NCBI GenBank assembly: GCA_031283915.1
Contig: JAITAY010000125.1
Span: 1-11,470, forward strand
Length of the DNA: 11,470 bases
Direction: 5' to 3'
Source: Tannerella sp.
GTDB taxonomy: Bacteria; Bacteroidota; Bacteroidia; Bacteroidales; Tannerellaceae
A program made the position numbers and the translations under genes. Shown here piece after piece: positions 6,551-11,470 of the stretch (position 1 is its first letter; the number at the start of each line of letters is the position of its first letter). The notes under the pieces were generated by a model. That model did not search any database, was not told the origin of the DNA, and saw only the letters and a list, made by a program, of their open reading frames with translations.

Positions 6551-6567
6551 TATACCGTGTGCAGTAT
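6551..6567 (-). repeat. Hairpin repeat family 1, inverted partial copy
   Basis: TATACCGTGTGCAGTAT is the reverse complement of the family's hairpin part with one to two changes. The TTTTGTGCA tail is absent. Confidence 0.6.
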
Positions 6568-6661
6568 AACTCGTCAAACAGCTCCTTTTTTCTTTCCGCA
6601 GTCTCCGGTTTTTCGGAAAAGACCGTAAATCAATCGGAAATTGACATACATGGATGCTGGC

Positions 6662-6697
6662 GGCGGTTTTTCGCTTTCCAAAAGCGCTTTTACCGCC
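6662..6697 (-). terminator. Two-step hairpin after the L,D-transpeptidase gene
   Basis: GGCGGT (6662-6667) pairs with ACCGCC (6692-6697), and inside, CGCTTT (6672-6677) pairs with AAAGCG (6681-6686) around the loop CCA. It lies 7 bases past the transpeptidase stop at 6705. There is no T run after it on the minus strand, so it may stabilise the 3' end more than terminate. Confidence 0.4.
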
Positions 6698-6704
6698 CAC
6701 GGCT

Positions 6705-7463
6705 TTACCGATAAATGTACTGCCCATTGGCATCCGGCGTAACGGCAAGCGGCGCTTTTTTGGCCATGAAAAGATCGAACCCTTTCTTCAGATTTCGCCA
6801 GAACGCGATCAGGGAGGGATTGGCGGCGTAACGACGCTCGAACGCGCTCATATTGGCATCATTCATCACGAACGGAAAAATATATACCGGAATCGTCGTT
6901 TGCCCACTGTTGCGCGCATACACCGCATATAAATATAATTCCTTGATTTTATCGTCGGTAATGGGCAGGCAACCGATCGTCACGGATGCACCGTGAATGA
7001 AAATGTCGCCGCCCGGTTTCCCGGCGTGGCTACGGCGGCGGTCGGCGCTGTTCGGGTAGTTGATACCCAGTGAAAGATAGAACTGGCTGGCGGGATTGAA
7101 ACGATCGATGCGATAAAACCCTTCCGGCACCTGAAAATCGCCCTGTTTGGATTTCGGCCCCAACGTGCCCGACTTGGCGACGATCCTGTATGTTTGGATG
7201 GGGCGACAGGTCTTTTCGGCACGGCTTTTGGCGTAAAGTTCCAAAATACCTTCGTTTTTATATGCAACAATCAAAATATGGAGATCGGAAACATTCAAGC
7301 CGTTTTTCGTCAATCTTTCGGTCACGATGGAATTTTTTTCCTCGATCGCGGAGCGTACCCGTGCGTATTTTTTCTGATTGTCCAGAAAAGTGGACTGCGC
7401 ATTGCCGCCCGCGGCCACGAGTAACGCGGCCACGAGCAGCATCAGTATTCCCGGGCGTGTCAT
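6705..7463 (-). CDS. YafK-like murein L,D-transpeptidase
   Basis: 252 residues. Residues 1-22 are a signal peptide ending GNAQ, so the protein is exported. The catalytic domain (about 60-200) has GPKSKQGDFQVPEGFYRID (102-120), NPASQFYLSLGINYP (123-137) and the active-site motif HGASVTIGCLPI (157-168), with H157 and nucleophile C165. Enzymes of this fold act on peptidoglycan: they make or break bonds at diaminopimelate, and some YafK/DpaA members detach proteins linked to murein. Sequence alone does not say which. The start at 7463 is preferred because the -7 promoter box at 7503-7510 would put transcription start near 7496, downstream of the alternative ATG at 7520. It is a single-gene unit in the same orientation as DUF2752 upstream. 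Confidence 0.92.
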   Translation of the reverse strand: MTRPGILMLLVAALLVAAGGNAQSTFLDNQKKYARVRSAIEEKNSIVTERLTKNGLNVSDLHILIVAYKNEGILELYAKSRAEKTCRPIQTYRIVAKSGTLGPKSKQGDFQVPEGFYRIDRFNPASQFYLSLGINYPNSADRRRSHAGKPGGDIFIHGASVTIGCLPITDDKIKELYLYAVYARNSGQTTIPVYIFPFVMNDANMSAFERRYAANPSLIAFWRNLKKGFDLFMAKKAPLAVTPDANGQYIYR

Positions 7464-7502
7464 GACTGTGCGTCCCAGCCCTTGTCTATCAATGTACAAA
7501 AA

Positions 7503-7510
7503 CAAACATA
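7503..7510 (-). promoter_or_regulatory. -7 element of the L,D-transpeptidase gene
   Basis: TATGTTTG on the minus strand matches TAnnTTTG and is identical to the box of the receptor operon. No -33 TTTG lies at the right distance; a small palindrome TGAGTT-CGA-AACTCA (7539-7553) lies just upstream of that position and may hold an activator site. Confidence 0.45.
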
Positions 7511-7612
7511 CGTTTCGCATTCTCTTATGCTGTTTTGATGAGTTCGAAACTCAAGTGTTCGATAATCGCTTTCGGGTCGGTACTGGAGAAGACGGTTTCC
7601 GGCAGAGATGAG

Positions 7613-8008
7613 TCAAAACCCGAAAACATTCCTTGTTATCCAAAACAGCAGGATCATTGCAAAATACGTCCAAATGACGGCAGGCTGTTGGATACGAACG
7701 GGGAATGTCGCATACGGGGAAAAAAAACGAATCACCTGCGCCGCAAGCAGCAGAAACAGATACGGGAGAGACGCTACAAGCAGTACATTCTGCGAACATG
7801 CCGCACGAAAGTCCAGATGCAGCAGGGCATGAACAGCCCGCTGCGAACCGCATCCGGGACATTTCAATCCCGTCAGCATCAGGAAAGGACACTTGGGAAA
7901 CAGCGGCGAATCGGCCGGATTGAAACGGAAGTAAAGGACGCTGCCCACGATCATTCCTGTCAGGATGATGATCGCATAAATACCGATTTTTCTTGAAATT
8001 CCATACAT
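7613..8008 (-). CDS. DUF2752 family membrane protein
   Basis: 131 residues with a hydrophobic helix at about 8-27, a conserved block, and further hydrophobic segments at about 74-95 and 110-126, so an inner membrane protein. The block FPKCPFLMLTGLKCPGCG (37-54) then SQRAVHALLH (55-64) carries the family's cysteines C40, C50 and C53 and is the signature of DUF2752. No activity is known for the family; in Bacteroidota it often sits next to CD225 or TM2 domain genes, as here. The start at 8008 gives the usual family length and lies just past a terminator hairpin (8031-8081). Two longer starts (8071 and 8143) would place the N-terminus in or before that hairpin. I found no clear promoter of its own, so expression may come from read-through from the CD225 gene. 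Confidence 0.85.
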   Translation of the reverse strand: MYGISRKIGIYAIIILTGMIVGSVLYFRFNPADSPLFPKCPFLMLTGLKCPGCGSQRAVHALLHLDFRAACSQNVLLVASLPYLFLLLAAQVIRFFSPYATFPVRIQQPAVIWTYFAMILLFWITRNVFGF

Positions 8009-8030
8009 CCGGCATTCCGGTAAAGTTTTG

Positions 8031-8081
8031 CAAAAAAAGAAGATTCGGGCGCCGGATGAAAACCGGTTCATACCCGAATCT
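8031..8081 (-). terminator. Terminator between the CD225 and DUF2752 genes
   Basis: AGATTCGGG (8041-8049) and CCCGAATCT (8073-8081) are exact 9-bp inverted repeats, with an inner CCGG/CCGG stem (8052-8055, 8063-8066). On the minus strand a T-rich tail (8040 to 8032) follows. It lies 22 bases after the TGA that would end the full CD225 frame. Confidence 0.7.
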
Positions 8082-8102
8082 CCAACTAAAAGAGTTATAA
8101 AA

Positions 8103-8240
8103 TCACATGTTATCCAATGCTCCGGCAACGCTAAGAGATACAATGAGAATGAGATAAAGGATTAAGAGTATACCTGCCACAATAGCGCTCCACATCGCCC
8201 AGGACTTTGCGCTGGCCGATGCTTTTTGCGCGCCGGTCTA
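8103..8240 (-). pseudogene. Cut-off C-terminal part of the CD225 gene
   Basis: Beyond the TAG (8240 to 8238) the same frame stays open for 44 codons to a TGA at 8103-8105. It starts TGAQKASASAKSWAMW and continues with a hydrophobic helix rich in I, L and V. In intact dispanins the loop reads like GD-Y-xGAQKAS followed by the second membrane helix, so the homology crosses the stop without a gap. The TAG stands where a tyrosine codon (TAC or TAT) would be expected. It is either a nonsense mutation, a read-through site or a base error. Confidence 0.75.
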
Positions 8241-8615
8241 ATCACCTTGTGCGTACAGCGTGCTCACATTGGATGAATTGATGATGGATACAATTCCCAA
8301 CGGAAAACAACAGAGAACGGTTGTCAAAATAGCCCAAACCAGATAATTTTCAGGCATGGGAGGTCGCACGTCCGGACTCGCATCATTCGCCACATTCGGG
8401 GAAACCTGCGGCGGAACGGGCGGCGGTGCAACAGACGGCGTATCTGCCGGTTCAAAAAGACTTTGCAATTCCGGCAACGTACGGGCTTCCACCCAGTCCG
8501 GTATTGTATCGGTCCATACAAGTGTTGTGGGCGTAAGAGGCGCAAATTTCAGTGCGTTCAGCGAAAGCGGCCCTACTTTCGTCTCTCCATTTAAATAAAA
8601 ATATTCCTTTTCCAT
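8238..8615 (-). CDS. GYF-domain / CD225 (dispanin) protein, truncated by TAG
   Basis: 125 residues up to the TAG. Residues 4-54 are a GYF_2-type domain (YFYLNGETKVGPLSLNAL, later WVEA), thought to bind proline-rich peptides. Residues 56-88 are a proline-rich linker. At 89-125 the first half of a CD225 domain is clear: NYLVWAILTTVLCCFPLGI with the double cysteine, then VSTLYAQGD. The second membrane helix is encoded in the same frame after the stop (8103-8237), giving 170 codons if read through. Without it the protein has one hydrophobic segment and probably an abnormal topology. The start at 8615 fits the GYF domain and lies about 75 bases after a good promoter; the longer frame to 8699 would begin upstream of it. 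It is followed by DUF2752, a frequent neighbour. Function in bacteria is not established. Confidence 0.8.
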   Translation of the reverse strand: MEKEYFYLNGETKVGPLSLNALKFAPLTPTTLVWTDTIPDWVEARTLPELQSLFEPADTPSVAPPPVPPQVSPNVANDASPDVRPPMPENYLVWAILTTVLCCFPLGIVSIINSSNVSTLYAQGD

Positions 8616-8696
8616 AACCAGTTTTATTGATGTATAATTAAATGCGTTTGTCCAATTATGTCCGTATTTCCTTTGACAACAAAAGAAATATGTGGG

Positions 8697-8727
8697 CAAA
8701 AGTAAAGGATTGTAACGTATAAAACAA
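8697..8727 (-). promoter_or_regulatory. Promoter of the GYF-CD225 gene
   Basis: On the minus strand TACTTTTG (8704 to 8697) matches TAnnTTTG and TTG (8727 to 8725) lies 20 bases upstream. It falls in the 138-base gap after the transporter gene, so the CD225 gene has its own start of transcription. Confidence 0.6.
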
Positions 8728-8753
8728 GTTTTTTTTAAGGAATTTGCAACGTG

Positions 8754-10430
8754 TCATGCAAAAAACAGAATCAGCAGTTGCGCCGTGAGCACGCGCAGGA
8801 ACATGGTCAAGGGGTAGACCGTGGCATAACCGACCGCCGGCGCGTCGTTACCGCCGGTCGCATTGGAGTAGGCCAGGGCGGGCGGATCGGTCGTACTGCC
8901 GGCCAGTAAACCCATTAGCGTGAAATAGTTCAACCGGCAGAAATGACGCGCAATCACTCCTGTGGTCAGCAAGGGGATGGTGGTGATGAGGAAACCATAA
9001 CCTATCCACGCCAGACCGCCCTGATGCAAAATCGTTTCCACGAATCCGCCGCCGGCGTCGATGCCGACACATGCCAGGAAGATCGTGATCCCGATCTCGC
9101 GAAGCATCAGGTTTGCGCTCATCGTTGTATATGTCACTAACTTGTATTTGTATCCGAAACGGCTGATTAAAATTGCCACAATCAGCGGCCCGCCGGCCAG
9201 CCCGAGCTTGACGGGCTGCGGAATGCCCGGAAAAGTAATCGGGATGCTGCCCAGCAAAATACCCAGCGCGATGCCTAAAAAAATCGGCACCAGATTCGGT
9301 TCGTTCAGTCGTTTCATCGAATTGCCCAGCACGCTCTCCACATTGGCGATGGCCGACTCGGTACCGACAACCGTCACCCGGTCGCCCACTTGCAGCGTCA
9401 CGTTCGGCGAGGCGACAAAATCCACGCCGGAACGATTGATGCGTGTAATGTTGACGCCGCAAATTTTTCTCAGTTTAAGTTCTCCCAGCCGTTTCCCGTT
9501 CAGGTTGGATTTGGTCACCAGGATCCGCCGGCTGATAAACTGGCTCTCGGAACGTATCCATTGCTTGCGTTCCATCGGTATTTCCTCGCCCACAAAGACT
9601 TTCACCGTCCCGGCGTCCTGTTCGTTGGTGATGACAAAGATTTTGTCGTTTTCGTGCAACACCGTGTCCGCTGTCACCATTTCAATTTTCTTGCTGTCGT
9701 TGTACCAGATGCGCGAAATTACAAATTCGCGATGTTTCATCAGGGCTGAAATCTCGCTGACGGCCCTGCCGAAGATGGCCGGATTCTTCACCATCAGGGA
9801 AATGGGACGCGCAGCATTGGCGTGCGAATCGTCTTCGCGGTTCAGCCGTTCCGTTTCCTCGTCCAGACGGATGCGGAACACCAGCCGGACAAACAGGATG
9901 GACAGGATGATCCCCGCCACGCCCAGCGGATAGGCCACCGCATAGCCCAGGGCGATCGAACTGTCGGTCGTTCCGTGCAGGTCGGACCAGGCTTGCTGGG
10001 CGGCGCCCAGGCCGGGCGTATTGGTGACGGCGCCGGACAGAATGCCGACCATCGCAGGCATCGGAATACCCGTCAGGTAATGAATGGACAGGGTGACAAG
10101 CACGCCCAGGAAAACAACGCCCGTTGCCAGCATGTTGAGCGTCATCCCTCCCTTCTTGAAGGAAGAAAAGAAACCGGGGCCTACCTGCATCCCGATCGAA
10201 TAGACAAACAGAATCAGCCCGAACTCTTTGAAAAAATGAAGGATGTGAAGATTCATCGAAAAACCGAAATGAGCCAGTAGAATACCGGCAAACAACACAA
10301 ACGTAATTCCCAGCGAAATCCCGCCCACCTTGATTTTCCCCAGCAGGATCCCCAGGAAAATCACGACGGACAGCAATAACACCGAATGAGCGATTCCTTC
10401 GCCCCACACTAATTCATGCATCCATTCCAT
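8754..10430 (-). CDS. AspT/YidE-type transporter with two RCK_C (TrkA-C) domains
   Basis: 558 residues. About five membrane helices (14-190), two soluble RCK_C domains (about 208-285 and 293-370), then about six more helices (378-558). The two membrane halves are an internal duplication: LSGAVTNTPGLGAA (131-144) matches LAGSTTDPPALAYS (509-522), and GYAVAYPLG (162-170) matches GYATVYPLT (534-542). This is the aspartate:alanine exchanger superfamily. The tetragenococcal AspT swaps aspartate for alanine, but YidE/YbjL-like members have unknown substrates, so none is assigned. RCK_C domains may bind a ligand that gates transport. The start at 10430 (MEWMHELVW) is preferred to 10457 because homologues, as I recall them, begin this way and the longer start overlaps the -7 box at 10455-10462. 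It is divergent from the isomerase gene. Confidence 0.92.
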   Translation of the reverse strand: MEWMHELVWGEGIAHSVLLLSVVIFLGILLGKIKVGGISLGITFVLFAGILLAHFGFSMNLHILHFFKEFGLILFVYSIGMQVGPGFFSSFKKGGMTLNMLATGVVFLGVLVTLSIHYLTGIPMPAMVGILSGAVTNTPGLGAAQQAWSDLHGTTDSSIALGYAVAYPLGVAGIILSILFVRLVFRIRLDEETERLNREDDSHANAARPISLMVKNPAIFGRAVSEISALMKHREFVISRIWYNDSKKIEMVTADTVLHENDKIFVITNEQDAGTVKVFVGEEIPMERKQWIRSESQFISRRILVTKSNLNGKRLGELKLRKICGVNITRINRSGVDFVASPNVTLQVGDRVTVVGTESAIANVESVLGNSMKRLNEPNLVPIFLGIALGILLGSIPITFPGIPQPVKLGLAGGPLIVAILISRFGYKYKLVTYTTMSANLMLREIGITIFLACVGIDAGGGFVETILHQGGLAWIGYGFLITTIPLLTTGVIARHFCRLNYFTLMGLLAGSTTDPPALAYSNATGGNDAPAVGYATVYPLTMFLRVLTAQLLILFFA

Positions 10431-10454
10431 ATAGCTTGTTTTTGATTTTGAGGG

Positions 10455-10462
10455 CAAAGGTA
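10455..10462 (-). promoter_or_regulatory. -7 element of the transporter gene
   Basis: TACCTTTG on the minus strand matches TAnnTTTG, 24 bases before the ATG at 10430. The -33 position holds only a weak TTTC. Confidence 0.45.
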
Positions 10463-10500
10463 CTGTTTTTTGTCGGAACGAAATTGGTATCTTTACGCTC

Positions 10501-10508
10501 TAATTTTG
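10501..10508 (+). promoter_or_regulatory. Candidate -7 element of the isomerase gene
   Basis: TAATTTTG matches TAnnTTTG, 14 bases before the ATG at 10523, which is close; TATCTTTA at 10488-10495 is a weaker alternative at a more usual distance. Neither has a well-spaced -33 box. Confidence 0.3.
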
Positions 10509-10522
10509 GAACTGTGGGACGA

Positions 10523-11320
10523 ATGATCATCATGATATGCGGCATACTGTTTTCGATTAACCGGTTACAGGCAGAGACGGTTGTCGAGATCAGGACAAGT
10601 GTGGGGACGATGAAGATACGGCTGTATGACGACGTACCGAATCATACACGCACGTTTCTGAACCGCGTGAAACAGGGACAGTTTGACGGCACGCTGTTTA
10701 CGCGCGTCATTCCCGGATTTATGATACAGGGCGGCGCGCCCGACTCAAAACAGGCGGCGCCCGGAGCGCGTGTCGGCTTTGGCGACCGGAGCGCCGAAAT
10801 CCTGCCGGAAACCGGCGGAAGCCACTTCCACAAAAAGGGCGCTCTGGCCGCTCCCCGACAGGACGCTGGCATTAATCCGAAAATGAAATCGGACATGTCA
10901 CAGTTCTTCATTGTGCAAGGAAAAGTCTACCGTTCCGGCGAACTGGATACGCTGGAATTAGCCGCCAATCAGAAGGCTCGCAAAAAAGCGCTGGATGCAT
11001 TCTACTATCCGGTGAAAGCCGGACTGGATTCGCTCAAAAGTGCGGACAGGACAACGTTCAATCAACAGATCAGGGCAATCAATGCCCGCATTGATTCGGT
11101 GGTTCGCGCCACGCCGGGACACCTGATTTTTACACCCGAACAGCGCGACATGTATACGACGCTTGGCGGTTGTCCGCACCTGGACGGGAAATATATTGTT
11201 TTCGGCGAATTGACGGACGGCTTCGAGGTGCTTGAGGCCATCGCCCGTCAACCGGGGGATGCACATGACCGGCCGAAAAAAGACATCCGCATCCTTGCGA
11301 TCCGCATCCTTTCCCAATAG
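10523..11320 (+). CDS. Exported cyclophilin-type peptidyl-prolyl cis-trans isomerase
   Basis: 265 residues, ending in TAG. Residues 1-17 look like a short signal peptide, so it would assist folding of exported proteins. The cyclophilin core is complete: TSVGTMKIRLYDDVPNH (25-41), FTRVIPGFMIQGGAP (59-73) with the catalytic arginine R61, F66 and Q69, KGALAAPR (105-112), SDMSQFFI (123-130) and LDGKYIVFGELTDGFEVLEAI (220-240). Between SQFFI and LDGKY, where human CypA has about 10 residues, there is an insertion of about 80 mostly helical, charged residues (135-215). Such an insertion is familiar in Bacteroidota members; its role is not known. The start at 10523 was chosen to begin at the hydrophobic segment; ATG 10532 is equally possible. 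It is divergent from the transporter, with a 92-base gap. Confidence 0.92.
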   Translation: MIIMICGILFSINRLQAETVVEIRTSVGTMKIRLYDDVPNHTRTFLNRVKQGQFDGTLFTRVIPGFMIQGGAPDSKQAAPGARVGFGDRSAEILPETGGSHFHKKGALAAPRQDAGINPKMKSDMSQFFIVQGKVYRSGELDTLELAANQKARKKALDAFYYPVKAGLDSLKSADRTTFNQQIRAINARIDSVVRATPGHLIFTPEQRDMYTTLGGCPHLDGKYIVFGELTDGFEVLEAIARQPGDAHDRPKKDIRILAIRILSQ

Positions 11321-11325
11321 GAAAT

Positions 11326-11352
11326 ATACTGCACGCGGTATAGTTTTGTGCA
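11326..11352 (+). repeat. Hairpin repeat family 1, copy 2
   Basis: 27 bases matching 6177-6203 with one mismatch. It begins 5 bases after the isomerase stop codon, so its ATACTGC/GCGGTAT hairpin would form the 3' end of that transcript. Confidence 0.75.
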
Positions 11353-11439
11353 AAAACAGGTAGTTAGCAGTCCCCCAATAAAAGCATACAGCCCGCCCAA
11401 AATAACGGGATCAAAAAACCCGTCATTACACGAAAACAG

Positions 11440-11470
11440 GCATCCCGCCAGGGATGCATCGCCCGGTAGC
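11440..11470 (+). repeat. Hairpin repeat family 2 (REP-like), copy 4
   Basis: All 31 bases up to the window end equal 6303-6333. The repeat may continue outside the window. It follows family 1 copy 2 by 87 bases, much as copy 1 follows family 1 copy 1 by 99 bases. Confidence 0.8.

Noticed and set aside
7539..7553. Terminator of the DUF2752 gene
   Set aside because: The TGAGTT/AACTCA stem is short and no T run follows it on the minus strand.
9061..9933. 290-residue plus-strand frame opposite the transporter
   Set aside because: Antisense shadow of the RCK and membrane regions; rich in S, R and P with no family resemblance.
11253..11470. Open minus-strand frame entering from the right edge and passing through the repeats
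   Set aside because: It includes both hairpin repeats and the isomerase 3' end, and the only ATG-led peptide nearby is about 20 residues. Better explained by repeats than by a gene.

Overview
The window looks like chromosomal DNA from a Bacteroidales-type member of the Bacteroidota. Several genes are preceded by the phylum's promoter pattern (a -7 element TAnnTTTG, sometimes with a TTG/TTTG about 20 bases upstream) and not by strong Shine-Dalgarno sites. The protein set also fits: a Tat-exported Gfo/Idh/MocA oxidoreductase, a GYF/CD225 protein near a DUF2752 protein, an AspT/YidE-type transporter, and a cyclophilin with a long insertion. No gene here marks a phage, plasmid or conjugative element.

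Left part (1-4110, minus strand). A 635-residue TonB-dependent receptor is followed after 35 bases by an exported two-domain protein, a nucleoside hydrolase-like domain joined to an FmdE-like domain. They read as one transcript from a good promoter near 3586-3617. An inverted repeat overlaps the -7 box and the leader is about 140 bases with a stem. The obvious reading is an outer-membrane uptake port plus an exported enzyme acting on the imported or a related compound; the ligand cannot be read from sequence. Upstream lie a minus-strand tRNA-Met(CAT) with its own promoter and a rho-independent terminator.

Middle part (4160-6700). A plus-strand Tat-exported Gfo/Idh/MocA oxidoreductase stands alone, with a terminator about 120 bases after it. 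The next 1.1 kb has no intact gene. It is a graveyard of mobile DNA: a possible IS end, a frameshifted ISAzo13-type transposase remnant, and two families of hairpin repeats. One group of repeats lies inside a 214-bp unit bounded by 19-bp perfect inverted repeats.

Right part (6700-11470). On the minus strand, in transcription order, are an AspT/YidE-type transporter, a GYF-CD225 (dispanin) protein broken by an in-frame TAG, a DUF2752 membrane protein, and a YafK-like L,D-transpeptidase. Promoter and terminator signals suggest these are mostly separate transcription units. Divergent from the transporter is an exported cyclophilin-type peptidyl-prolyl isomerase. After it, the same two hairpin repeat families seen in the middle part recur and run to the window edge.

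Most genes are ordinary for this group. The points that most deserve a check are the hydrolase-FmdE fusion with its receptor and operator-like site, the interrupted CD225 gene, the 214-bp inverted-repeat unit, and the swapped T-loop pair in the tRNA.
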